From positions 331,001 to 395,000 of the forward strand of contig JACEHZ010000598.1 of NCBI GenBank assembly GCA_017893485.1: a stretch of DNA of 64,000 bases, read 5' to 3'. The translations under genes and the position numbers were made by a program. The notes under the pieces are model-generated. The model was not told the DNA's origin and did no database searches. It saw only the letters and a list, made by a program, of their open reading frames with translations. Source of the DNA: Hemerocallis citrina. Taxonomy: Eukaryota > Streptophyta > Magnoliopsida > Asparagales > Asphodelaceae. This document shows positions 11,817 through 24,700 of the stretch, piece by piece (position 1 is the first letter of the stretch; each line of letters starts with the position of its first letter).

Positions 11817-12900
11817 CGGTGTTTCTTATTTATCAAAAAAATCTTTAACATTCGACCCAATTTTTGTTACTGATAAGTACATGCATTGAAATACTTTTCA
11901 AACACACTCACTGTATATTCACTTAGTCCCAACTTCTTTTCCCCCCTTTTCTAATAAACAACTAAAAAAAAGAAACAAAAAATAAATAAATAAATGACAT
12001 GGTCGTACGTTGGAGTTCAGTGTGGAGTTGAGTTCGACCACTCATCGTGAACCAACCGATATCCACACTCATGTTGCCTTTGCGGAGAATATGTCCAATA
12101 AAATAATACTCGCAACAGGAACAATTAGATATATACAAATGTTTTCGGTTGTGCTGTTTGTAAATGTTTAATCATATATCTGAATTCAAAGGAAAAAAAA
12201 TTTATACCACATTTCTCTTCCAACATCAAAATATAATAATTTGATTTGCTAATTTATTTAATTTCAATATAGGCCCATTTAACTCTTAGTGGGCTAATGA
12301 GGCCGGCCCACTTGGTGATGCCTCATTAGCCCACTTACAGGGTAATTTTGGTATAAAAAAAAATTTCCAAAATAGTATTAAAAATGATGGAAAAATGACG
12401 TTCCCATTCGGAAATCCAAAAGAGAGATGAATGAAACACGTACCGTGAAAACTCAAAACCACTCGTGTAATCAAATAATAAACTTATGATAGGATATGGT
12501 ATGATGCATATCTGCAAAGCTCATTCGAACAGATATCTCTGAGAGCTTCATATTTTATCATATGCATGATATGATGCACATCCCAATAATAATATTTTAT
12601 TTAATTTGATTGCTTCCATCGTTTATCAGTCACAGGCATCATTTTCATTAATTGATTATTTTCAAGTAAAGATAACAAACTATATATGCAGCATGAGTGC
12701 ATGGTTCCGAAACTAAACAGTTATTTGAATGCTAAGCAAACAACAACAGGTGTTCATTCATATATATGATTTTTTTTTTTTTAAAAACAGAAATATGTTT
12801 GCATATAGTCGGCAATCGAGCACCAAATCTTTTATTAGTTACACACAGCTTGAGCTTACTACTTGAACATCTCCGAAAGCTTCGTATACATATATATGAT
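11817..12900. other. AT-rich intergenic stretch, no gene recognised
   Basis: No open frame with recognisable protein similarity. It lies downstream of the ligase gene and next to the MULE. It contains the hairpin listed at 12288-12335. Confidence 0.6.
12288..12335. repeat. Perfect 16-bp inverted repeat with 16-nt loop
   Basis: AGTGGGCTAATGAGGC at 12288-12303 is the exact reverse complement of 12320-12335. GC content is higher than in the surroundings. It may be the relic of a small MITE. No U tract follows, and a transcription terminator is not implied in a plant. Confidence 0.9.
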
Positions 12901-12939
12901 ACATATTACAACAACAACAATTAACTCACAAGCTGAAGG

Positions 12940-13360
12940 CTATAGTTTGCTCAATTTGCTAGCTATTAATTTACATGTTTGTTACGTATCATGATAATCT
13001 AAAACTCTGCAAGTGCAAACACTAGTTCCTTCCACACTCGACCCATTTACAAACTGGTTGTCAGCAATACAGCACAGATTACATGCCCTTCAATTTTGTA
13101 ACATAACCGACCACGACAGTCTTTCCTCCTCTTCCTCGGCCACCTTTGATACTTGTATCCGACGTGGCTGTATCTGAGATCAAAATATTTTCCCGATTGT
13201 AGTAGTCTATAGCCTTTCGTTGGTCCATCACACACCCCACCACTCTCTTCAATACATCTGCCATGAAGTGGAAAGTTCAGTTTCACGGTAAAAGACAATT
13301 GAATTGTAAATAAAATGTCCCAAGTAGTGTTAGATTACCCTATAGGCGGAAGTGCAAAAG
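12940..13360 (-). other. Probable 3' untranslated region of the RING-CH ligase gene
   Basis: Directly downstream of the stop codon at 13361-13363 on the minus strand. The base composition is more balanced than the flanking intergenic DNA. Frames of 61 and 83 codons here overlap each other and match nothing I know, so they are treated as 3' UTR. The polyadenylation site is not fixed. Confidence 0.45.
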
Positions 13361-13615
13361 CTATCCGTTCTGTGAGGAACGCGGATTCTGGGTCTGGGCT
13401 TCAACATCTTGTTGACCTGGAACGTCTCTATTTCCACTTTCAGGATTGGATCGTGGCTCTTGTTGTTGTGCATCATTATTTTCTTGATGTGCTAATAGAG
13501 TATTTTGCCTACTCCTCCATCTCAAATACTCCACAAGCAGAGAGTTTGTGCTTATTGCAATACCAAACCCGGTGAACGATGAAAGCAGGACGGAAAGTAC
13601 AGGAGCCACTTTAAG
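13361..13615 (-). CDS. RING-CH ligase exon 8 (membrane segment 4, C-terminus and stop)
   Basis: 255 bases including the stop. Acceptor TTTTGCAG|CTTAAA. It encodes [20 protein letters not shown] and [16 protein letters not shown], then a polar Gln/Asn/Pro-rich tail. GFGIA..NSL is typical of the last membrane segment in the family. Confidence 0.88.
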   Translation of the reverse strand, partial: LKVAPVLSVLLSSFTGFGIAISTNSLLVEYLRWRSRQNTLLAHQENNDAQQQEPRSNPESGNRDVPGQQDVEAQTQNPRSSQNG

Positions 13616-16600
13616 CTGCAAAATCCAAAGTATATTTATGACACCACACACATGGGAGCGCATGCTCACACACACATACACATAGAAGGATGACAAACTT
13701 TCCATTAAACTTTAAAAGCAAAATCGACACTTTCATGTCATTGGACACACAGACAAGAGGGAGTACAAACTTTCCATCAAACTCGAGAAGTAAATGCACG
13801 CTTTCTAGACCACTAGATGTGTAACAAAAGTTGTGAACACACTTTATGGTGCAATTTATACACTTGGAAACGTCAAAACACATTCAAATTTCTCAAAGCA
13901 CATCAAAGGGAAAATTTTTTTGGAGTCAAATCTGCCAATCCAAATTCACTGGGAAGACTCTAGTTTTGGAGAAAACCACTCACCACATTGTAGAAGATAT
14001 GAGCAAAGAGGATAACAATCGCGAACTGGAAGGAAGCATAAGCCCAAATGTAACTCTTGTTCACTGTGGAAAAACATAAAATTTAGATGATAAAATAAAC
14101 CAGTTGCCAGTTATTGGAAAAATAAAACATCTAAAGAGAAAATTGAAAAGGTAAAAGATGCATGAAGATTTTTGTGCAATTTCTTTATGTATGATATATG
14201 CTTTCAAATATTGAATAAAGTGAAAATTTTTATTATGTAACAATCATTTTTTCAATTTTCTCAGCTAGTTAGAAGTAATATGCACCTAGTATGTCTTGCA
14301 TACTAGGTTTGATGTGAACAGAAGACGGGAAAGTGAGTGAGGGGACATACAATTGGAGAGATAACAGGTGGAGGCAAATTCAACTAGCAGAACAAGCAAC
14401 TGAATCACGTTGTTTGCACAAGGAGAAAGGAAAGTGTCTAGCGGCAATTAATCACACAACTGCGGAAGCATGAGCATGCAATCTAAGGTGGAAATTGTTG
14501 GGTTCATATCTTGTATACTAGGTTCGATGTGAAGAGAAGACGGTAACTGCAACATGAGGTTGGGGGCTCGACTTGCAAGTGCAGTCGGGTAGTCGACTGA
14601 GAGCAGCACAACAACAATTTTGGGTCGGTTCTGGGTGAATCTGTTTGAACCCAGTTTCTTCTCCAAGTTAAATCGTACGACTCCTATCGTGTGACAATCT
14701 CTTCAGAGTATATCGGACGGTGATTGTATCAAGATTAAAACCTAGGATGTCTCTAGATCTCTGTATAATATTGTAATGACCTTCATTGAGATGCGTGCCA
14801 AAAGCATCGAGTATTTCATCTGAGAGTTTTTTCATTGTAAACATCAGAGTATCTTCTAGTGAAGCCTGAGAGATAGATGAGTTCTTGGAGAGAGTGATTG
14901 TCACTCCTATATCTTCTCTGATTAAATAATATCGGTTATTTCTCTTCCTAATAATGTTCGTCCGAACCGGGATAAAATTGTGTGCTTAGTGTGTTTGGTT
15001 TGGTCTACTTGCTTGGTTGATTAGTTGTGATCAGTTATCGACTCTCTACAACCCCTCCTCGCTGTGCTTAATTTCCTAACAGAATCAATATCCATTTTTT
15101 AAAAAAAAAAGATTTCCCCCCTACTATCTTCTGATTTTCTCCATCTGCCGGTCCAAGGTAGCAAGTTTTCACCTTATCACAAGCATTGGAGAACTTCTGC
15201 TAATCATTAGCTTAAAACATCTGGAAACTACCCATTAAATCTCAAAAGTAGATTTACACTTTTTTACCCATTAGCATACTTCACGATGCAAAAGCATGTT
15301 TGCTTTTCCAGCTGTGCTCTAGTAGGTGAAGCACATGCATATTCCTTGGAGTGAATCCAAAGGCTACAGAACTGTTAATTGTAATTTAAATTTTAATAGA
15401 AACTTATACACTCTCTCCCCATACACACACACCATATTGATTTACTATGAACTTGATATGTGTATATCACTCTGTTTGTATGGGATACTTGTCAAATCAA
15501 TTTCCAGTATTGGTTCCAAAGCATTAAGGTTTTTGAGGTGTCAGTTTATACCTAAATTCTTGCAAATCCAGATACATTTCCTATACTCTCTATTTTTTGT
15601 GTCCCCTCTGTTTAATAGATCTCCATCATATCACTCATTTATAATTGGGTACTTTTACTTTATGTATCTCGTTCTTGCTCATAGTAAGGCAAACTAAATT
15701 ATGGCATTTCTTTGCAAAACAAAATTATTCAATTCATATTGCATTAGGCCATGACGGACTTCAACCTTACTACAAAGAGGAGAAATACCTTTAAGATTAA
15801 GAATCCAAGAAGAACACTATTAAGATGATTAGTTGTTGCAACCTATATTTATTAACATGAAGATCTCCTGTGGACAAGTTAACTACAGAGGAACATTGAA
15901 TTCTACCGTTAAGAGTAGAATCCTAGGTAACCAGGGCCGGCCCTGAGTTCCCGGAGGCCCGAGGCGAACTTCCGAAATGGGGCCCCCCATACACTTTTAA
16001 AAATTAAAAAAAAACATGTATACAAAAAATTTGGACATTGTTCAAAGCAAAATATGCAAAATATATATCATTGTTAAAAGGCCCGTAATAGGGTTTAGGG
16101 TAAGGCCCGTAAGGGTTTCGGGTTTAAAATTGAATGTGGGTTTCGGGTTTGAGTTTACATTTATTTAAATGTGGATTTGTTTTAAATCACCCAAATTTAA
16201 AGTCTCAAATTCAATTCAAGTCTTTAAGCCTAAACCCAAATAAATTTTTTTTTAAAATTAAAGGCTCAAATAATTATTTTTGGGCCCCTAATAACAGTAT
16301 TAATTCGCGCGACACGCAAAATATGTGCCTATGTTTACAATGGAATTACAAATTTGGGGGCCTCTAAAATCGCAAAAACTCCGGGGACCTGAGGTGGCCG
16401 CCTCACCCGCCTCAAGGGTGGGGCCGGCCCCCTGTGGGTAACTGAAATTTCTATACATGATGGAAACCTATTGTCCCCCATTACATAACCCACACCCCCG
16501 CATGAGTGGGATTAATAGACTTTTTGTACGGTGAGCGAGGATTTCCCACTATGCTAAGCTGGAACTAATTTTAATGATATTCGATAAATAGTAGATACAA

Positions 16601-19600
16601 ATATGATTATTGCCTGTTGGACTTGATTCCATAAGATCCATGTCAGCCTCTTCTACATATTCCTGATAAGTAGGTAAAGTAACTTGCATGATGTATATAA
16701 GGTTTGAAGTGGCATATTTTACTACTTGTTGGAGTACTTCCACAATTTCCACACTTTCAGTACAGCATGATACATTTAATTTTACACATGGTTCTAGGTT
16801 TGAGTTAGCTTAGCATTACCTTTTCCTTAAAAGTTCTCAACAATGTAACAAAAGAAAAAAGAATAAGCAGAAAATGAGAAGGATGTGACATGATTAATAC
16901 CCATTGTAGAAGCTATCATGGAGGAGAGGAGACCCAAAACACAAGAGAAAGGAAGTGATATAGCAAGAGCACGCGAACCCATATCAGTTACCTGTGCCAT
17001 TGAGTGCCCAGTCATTTGGCAAAGTTCACAGAAACCAAATTAAGAAGGTAACATCTAATAGCCAAGACAAGTGTGCACGTTGGCACATGTGAAAGAAAGA
17101 TTAACATGGTTTCTACGAAGTGATTTACTTACTAATAACTGCTCTAAGAAGCAGAAATAGGCTAGCATGCTGACCATGACCAAAACAGGTACATCCTGCC
17201 AGACCCTGTCAGATTGTAAAGAGAGAGAACATCAATTTACTACCAACAAAGACATAACATTCAGCTCTAAAATCAGCATTTTAAGTTCAATCTAAAATAT
17301 ATTCCTCTAAACTTCGAGCATGTATAAATGCTGCTACCATATTTCGACAACAGTGTTTTCGAAAATTGTACAGGATATGTACCATAAGACTTGTTTCACT
17401 AAAAAACCCCAGAAAACCATTAAGATCACAAGAGGCTTGAAGAAGAAATACTATTCGTCATCAATCTCCAAAAGGAACCTTACCAAAATGATCACATACT
17501 AGTTGATTAGGAAAAAAAAATCATCGTAGCACTGTTAGGATCATGTCTTGTATACTCATGGTACAATTAGAAGAAGACACGATAAAGCACGGAGGTCAAA
17601 ACAGTCGAAGAGAGAAACAGTAAAAGCAGCTGCAGGCAGAGTTGCGGTCGACTGTCCAAGGTTGTGGTCGCCGCACACTATATCATGGTTTTCCCGAGAA
17701 GGGGACAGTCAACCGCACTTATGTGCAGTCGACCGACTACGGCACTGTGTTATTTTGGGCCTCGATTTTGGTGATCAACCAAATCTTCAACTCCAAGTTA
17801 GATCGTACGACTCCTATTCAATAATTTCTACAAGAAACATTGGACGACTGAGATATAGGGTCGGCCCTCACCTTGAGGCCGGTGAGGCGGCCGCCTCAGG
17901 CCCCCGAATTTTTTACGGTCCCTAAATTTGTATTCCCCTTAGAAATATAGGCACGTATTTTGCGCGTAAAAAAAATATATTGTAATTAGGGGCCCCAAAA
18001 ATAATTATTTGGGTCTTTCGCCTTGGGGCCTCAGGAACTCAGGGCCGGCCCTGCTGAGATATCAAGACTAAGATAGGGTTCTCTATTCTTCTTCTATATA
18101 TTGTTGTAGCCTTAAATATGAGAGGTAGAAAACAAGCACTTCATTGATTATTTTCTTCATTGCAAAAAGAAGCTTGAGAGAGATAATTCTTAGTGAGTTT
18201 AATTTTTTGTACTGAGTGAATTTGTAACTCCTTGTAATCTCTTCTAGTTGAATATTAAATCTCCCTATATTTCTCTCCGGATTAAGCGAAAGCTAACCAG
18301 GATAAATCCTCGTTGTGTTTGTGTTGGATTGGTGGATCTATTTTGTTTGGTTGTTCAATTAATTCGTCTCATCTACTTCGTCATCCTCATTGCTCTAATT
18401 AGTTCCGCTGCGCCACTGGTGTGTTCGTCAACATCCCCCAACAGAGCTTCAGATTGCCGAGTCCCTTTGTTAAGATAACAGGTCACAGTCTTTGAAGATC
18501 AAGCAGTTCAATGGAAAGATGGAAGGTAGACATGTATGATGTCCTAGTTCAAGAACGTTTGCAGTTAGCCGTCAAGAAGAAGGAAAAGTCATCCGATATG
18601 AAGGAGGATGTTTGGAATGATGTTTGTCAAAAAGCCGTAAGTCTAATCTGACTAGCATGGGCGGACGAGGTCAAGTGCAGATTTCTTAAAAAAATTGGCA
18701 CGACGAGTTTGTAAGAAAAACTCATAGCTGACTACTCTGGTTCGTCGTTATTAGATTGAATGAATTGGAAAAGGAAATATTCCGTTTACCAATGAAGGAA
18801 TGTACCGATTTTCAAGATCACATCACAAAGTTCAGCAAAGTGCTATCTGAACTACAGGCGATAAACACGATTGTGGGTGAAGATAAAATTTTCAACTTGA
18901 TATATTCACTGCCGAATTCGTACGAGCATTTGATTACTACCATGCTACACGGTAAATCTGCCAAGGAGAATATTACAATAGATGGTGTAATCAAAGCATT
19001 GAAGAAAAATTAACTTAGGAAAGAGACTCAGAAATCATCGTCTACTCCCATAAGTTGTCTAGCGGATGGAAAGTCAAAAGTGTTATGCGAAAGGACTCGA
19101 TCCGTTGCCGATATTGCAACAGGTCAGAGCATATCAAGAAAGACATGTTGAAAATTACAGAATCAGAAAAGCGTCAAGGATGACAATACTATCGCAAATG
19201 TGGTTTACCCTTCTGAATCAGGTGATTTGTATCTTCTTGTTTCAAATTCTTCAGAAGTAGATTCTAGTTGGTTTCTTGACTCAGGGAGTTCTACTCATAT
19301 TTGCTTCGAAAGGAAATTGTTTTCTATTTATAAATCTATTACAGGGAGTTGTGTGAGAACGAGAACTAGAGAGACTTGTGAAGTAATAGGTAAGGAGACC
19401 GTTGCGTTTAAGATGTCAGGTCTGAACATGTTCACACTAAGGGAAGTCTTGCATATTCCTCTGTTGAAACGGAATCTGATTTTCTTGGGAACTCTTGAAG
19501 CACGGAATTGTAGGTACACAGTTCGAGGTAAAGTTCTGTCTATTTTTCATGGTCGTTGTAAGGTAATTAGAGGTATGAGTCGTTGGACCAAGTCAGCGCA

Positions 19601-21710
19601 ATCTCTACAAACTTTGGAAAATCTGAAATACCTGCACAAGTGTTGATACTTTTCCCGTTATTCTTGCAAGTTCATCTAGTCTGCCGCAACTAGCATCATC
19701 GAAGCGAGACTACGACGTTCGAATATCGTTGAGAGGTGGGGAGTGCCTTGATGTAGGTGGAGTTCGTGCGGAGGTTGGCAATTCCATGTTAATGCCTACT
19801 GAGGTGTCCTCTTGAGGGGGTATAATGATCAGTGAGATTAGGTAGAAGATTTGTTCAACTAGCAGAAGAAACTATTGTAGTATATTCGCAAGTGGAGCTT
19901 TTTAGTAGAGTTTGAAGATGAATAATCACATCATGTTGATAGCACTCGTACGCAATCCAACGCCGAGGTTGTTAGGATTATATCTTGTATACTCGTGATT
20001 CTAATTAGAAGAAGATACGATGAAGCACAGAGGTCGAAGCAGTTGAAGAGAGTCGAAGATGGAAACAGTAAAAGCAGCTGCAGGCAGAGTTGCCGTCGAC
20101 TATCCAAGGTTGCGGTTGACCACACACCCGAACGCACGGTTTTCCCGAGAAGGGGACAGCCAACGGCACTTGGGTGCAGTCGACCGACCGTGGCGCTATG
20201 TTATTTTGGGCCTCGATTTTCGTGATCATTTCAGCCCAATCTTCAACTCCAAATCAGATCGTACGGTTCATATTCAGTGGCTTCTTCTATAGAAAATATC
20301 AGATGACTGAGATATCAAGATTAACTTAGGGTTATCTCTATTCTTCTTTTATATATTGTTGTAGTCTCCAATATGAGAGATAGGGAACAAGAAATACTTC
20401 ATTGATTATATTTTCCATTGCAAAGAGAGGCTTGAGAGAGATAGTTCTTGGTAAGTGAATTTGTAACTCCTTGTAATCTTATCTAGTTGAATATTATATC
20501 TCCCTATATTTTCTTCCGGATTAAGCAAAAGCTAATCGAGATATACAGCTATACAACTCATACCATACCAACTGTATTTTAACACTCTGCTCAGCTCCAT
20601 CAGCAACTCTAACGGCGATAGTGGATTGGTTGCAATTCTTCTTCCGAGTATCCCTGCTATGATTCCAGTTCTCCGAGTAGCCGATAATCACATAACAGCG
20701 AGTTTTTGTGTGATCAATCTTGTCACAATGAGTACACTTCCTTGACTCATAAGTTAGTTTTGGTCCAGATCGACCCGAGTGGCTCTTTGAAGGACGGTTC
20801 TGAGCCACCATTGCAGCTGCATCAGAGGGTGCTGAGGAATTGTTGATGGTGCTTTGTTGGTGAGCCGCACGTCGGACATATGCATAGGATTCCTCAAGAT
20901 CAAAAATGGGATCCTTTCGCAAGATTTCGCCTCAAACCTGTTCAACCTCAGCATATAATCCTGCCAAGAAGATATGAACCCGCAAGCGTTCGATCGATTT
21001 CTAATATAGTTCAACATCATCATGATTCTTCATGATTACCTTGTCGCAGTGGTCCAGCTCTTGAAAAGCCTTAGTTAACTTCCCATAATAAATGGAGAGT
21101 GACCTGTCATTTTGCCTTGTCGAGAAGGTTCTCTGGTTTAGAGCAAATACTTGAACCTCATCGGTTCCAACATAGAATGCCTTTGCAAGGGCATCCCAAA
21201 CATCACGTGCAGTAGGTAATCGAATGTAGCTAATATAAAACTTAACCCTAAATAGAGAATTTTCAAGAATTTTAAAGGATTAATTTTACCAACATATAAT
21301 GCGGATCAAGTTAGAAATTAAAACAGTTAATTGGTTCAATGGATTTTCAAGAATTGAATTAAGTTTAACAGGATTTAGTTCTAACAATCAATAATTATAT
21401 CCCTAAGCGTTCTTAGCATGTAAAAGATGCAATAATGATTGGTACTCTAATTAGCAAGTATAAACACTCTCTCAATATTTGTGGATGACAAATTAATCAA
21501 ATAATATAATAGAGATGATAAGGCAGTAACGCAAATATTTGAGAAGAGGAAAGAGTATACCGAGATTGCAGGTTGTGTGTAATTGTGGTAAAGGAGCAGC
21601 TGCAATGGCAAAACAGCGAGGAGGCGGCTGCTACAGGGGTCGGGTTGTGGAATCGAGACAATCGAACAGCAACGACAACTGATTGGAGGTGGTGTAACAC
21701 CCCGTGTTAA

Positions 21711-21758
<48 letters not shown>

Positions 21759-24700
21759 GGAGTGCCTATAGAGTTTCTATAGGGGGTGTTATGTTGGAAT
21801 TTATTAGAGTGGAGGGGGCCCACGGGAGAGAGAGACAGCACAGCGTGAAGGCTGCTGCTGCTTGTTGCTGACGTCATGGATGACATGGCAAGGGGGCCCG
21901 CCCGATTTGTGAGAGAGCGGTTGACTGTCTGCTGATGTGGGCATGGGGCCCGGGTACGGGTCCTGTGCTTACGGGAATTTGAGAAGTGGATGAGAATTGT
22001 CCCATATCGAGAGTGTTGCAAAATTAATTAAGTATATATATAATTGTCTGGGATTATAGGTCACCAACAAGCTATAGCACCTTTTGTGAGGCAACCTGTG
22101 GTGGGCAGTTGTTTGCTAAAATCGCTGATCGGGGGCGGGGCGTTACAGGTGGTGGTTGATGTCGACGAAGGTAGTTGGCGACGGGATGGTCGCTCGGGGA
22201 CTCAGCTAGTGCTGGCGTGCTGCGGTGAAGGAAAGGGGCTCGGTGGAAGCAAGGGGCGACGGTGGCAACAACAGCGTCTGCAGAGGTGGCGAGGCAATGG
22301 AGTCAACGGTGATGGGGAAGTGGGTGGTCGACGGGGGGTTTGGATTTGGGATTTAGGGTTTAGAAGTGGAGATAATTTGGGGATTAGGGTTTTGTCAGGG
22401 TGAAGGATAGGTAGTGGGGTAGTCAATGGTGGCAAGCGGTGCTTCGACGGGGGTTGGGGCTTCGGGGATGGATCAGAGGGTGAGTGGGGAAGAAGCGGCG
22501 ACGGGGGTGGTTGGGTTTCGGTATAAGAGAACGGGAAGAAGACGAAGAGAGTGTGGGGATAAGGAGATTAGGGTTTTGATTAATTGGGTTTAGGAATTTT
22601 TAATTTAGGGGCTTGGGGTAGTTTTAGAGTTTATCACAAATCTTAAAATTTTATTAGGACTTTTTACAAACCCTAATAATTCTCTTAATTGTCTCATACA
22701 AAAAGAGGGATGAAGAGCAATAACTCAACACAATAATTTTTTTAAAAAATCAAGAATAACATATTTTCTCATTATTCTCAAGGCCTATATATAGGCTCAA
22801 AAAAAAATCCAAACTCAAACAAATCTAAAACATTTATAAAATAAAACACAAAGAAAGCTATCAAGTGGCTCTCAATCAATAAGGTTGAAATCAATGGTCC
22901 AGATCTAACATCACAAAACATATTTTCCCGCCCAAACGTTTCCCCAAAAACTCAAATTCAAATTCTCCCAAAACAAACTTCTTTATTTATTTATGTATTT
23001 ATTTAATAATCTTTCTCTCTCATTCTCTCTCTATTTACTCAAAAATTTATATTTTCAGATTTCAGGTTTGTAAATTTTCAGATTTTTTATACATTTTTTT
23101 ATTGCTCATGTTACATTGAAAATAACAAATATCTCATCAACAATTAAATTTCATCATTTTCCCCACTAAAAGTTCTAAGAAGTTGGTTTTTACACCCTCA
23201 TTTATAATTATTTTTCAACATATACTAATGGAAATATGGACTTTTATTTACAACTAATTATTGTTTTATTGTTTTATTGTTTTACTACATAATTGTTATT
23301 TTACTGTTTACAAGACTTTTATATGTTGTATCATTCGGAATACGTGTCGTAGGCACGTGCCCAAGGGCAAATCTAGTCTCAAACAAATCTAAAACAAATC
23401 TCTCAAATCTAAAACAAATCACTCAAATAAGTCTCTTAAATTAACTACATATTCCTAAATCTCAAAATAAAATAAAACATATTTGATGTCCTCATCAGTA
23501 TCTCCTCATAATATCGGGTTTTATGAACATCAATAACCAGCCTTTAACTTTCTGATTGTCAGCATATCATTTGTCATATCTAGCATCGGTTTTAGCAGGA
23601 AATGTGCTCTTTCCCCGAATATACTGGATCTTTTCACGTCCAGCAATATGCATCTCCATCAACTGATCATAGTTGGTTTCATCAAGAGTTATCCCAGCAT
23701 TAAAACCAGAATTGTTAGATTGTACAATAATCAGTGTACTATCCTTAGTATTCGAAGATCCACCAGTTTGTCTCATGGTGTGGTTGTGAAAGAAGATCCG
23801 ATCAGTGAGAGGGACGGCAGCGGTGGTGGCCGGTCAGTGCAAAAACAACAACGATTAATTGGTTGTAGGTCGGGTTCAGGTTCAGATCTAATGCACTAAC
23901 AACAACATAGCAAGCAGCACCCTCCGATCCAAACACCAAATAGCAGGTGGGCACAACATCAAATGGAAAAGCAGAACCAGTGAGGAGACTGCTTTGCGGG
24001 TCTGGTTTGCGGGTTGGGTATGAGATCTGGGCTGACAAACAGACCCAATCAGATAACAAAGGAAAAGAAGAAGAGGTAGCGACATTCGATTTGGGCTTCC
24101 GGGGGATCGACGATGCCGTTCAGTTTGGGCTGTGACAGCACCATGGGATGTCGACCATGGCAATGAGGCTCGGCGATGTAGAGGCTGCGAGATGCGGTGT
24201 GGTGAGAGTGAAGGCAATGGCAGTGCAAAAGCTTGGTCAGGGTTGGCACCGGGTTGTGGTGCACAGCAGCAAGGAGGGATGGGTTCCCGGAGTTGGCGAT
24301 GGTGTGCACGGCGGGGCGTCGAGCTTCGGGGCTTCGGTGGCGCTGGCTGATTTTCGACGAAATTGGGTTCGGGAGGTCGACGGGAGGACGACGGGTGTGC
24401 ACAATGGGGGTCGGGATCTTCGATGGGGATTTTGGAATCAACAACAAGAAGAAGAGGGATCGAGATCTTCTTCTTCTTCTTCTTCTTCTTCTTCTTTTTC
24501 ACCTAGTCTAGGATATTTTTAGGCTCTGATACTATATTGAAATCAAATTTGGGAAAAATCATATTTTCTCTTATTATTTTTCTTCTACTATGTACCTCTG
24601 TATATATACATTATATTATTGGAGAAGGGGTACAATAAATTTGGAAGAGGAGAAGATTAAGGAGATTAGAGATTTGAGGGAATCTGTTTCCTAATCAATA

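Larger units (their letters stand above)
14064..16900 (-). other. Intron 6 of the ligase gene
   Basis: 2.8 kb intron. It holds the Copia remnant at 14288-15081 and the hAT-type MITE at 15932-16434. The remaining sequence is AT-rich and without recognisable content. Confidence 0.8.
17533..20536 (+). mobile_element. Internally deleted Copia element with both LTRs
   Basis: The 5' LTR is 17533-18443 (TGTTAGGATCATG...CCCCCAACA), enlarged by a MITE. The 3' LTR starts at 19970 (TGTTAGGATTATA) and is cut at about 20536, where another Copia sequence begins. After the 5' LTR the primer-binding site is nearly lost (GAGCTTCAG). Internal sequence keeps gag and protease; integrase and RT are deleted. The left flank is AGCAC; the right TSD is missing because of truncation. 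Confidence 0.85.
21231..23497 (-). mobile_element. Solo LTR (copy B) inserted into Copia gag
   Basis: On the minus strand it opens TGATGAGGACATC and ends GTTTTATATTA. The flanks GTAGC (21226-21230) and GTATC (23498-23502) match at 4 of 5 bases, as for a 5-bp TSD. A TATA-like CTATATATAGG is in the promoter position, near 22785 on the plus strand. Without its own two insertions (21693-22147 and 22824-23376) it is about 1.25 kb. Copy A at 1-4568 is the same family in the opposite orientation. No family name is assigned. Confidence 0.72.

Noticed and set aside
13047..13298. Two overlapping minus-strand frames of 61 and 83 codons
   Set aside because: They follow the ligase stop codon directly and overlap in different registers; best read as 3' UTR.
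23888..24502. A 204-codon minus-strand frame starting with poly-lysine
   Set aside because: The lysines come from the (TTC)n repeat; the rest lies in the Copia leader between primer-binding site and gag.
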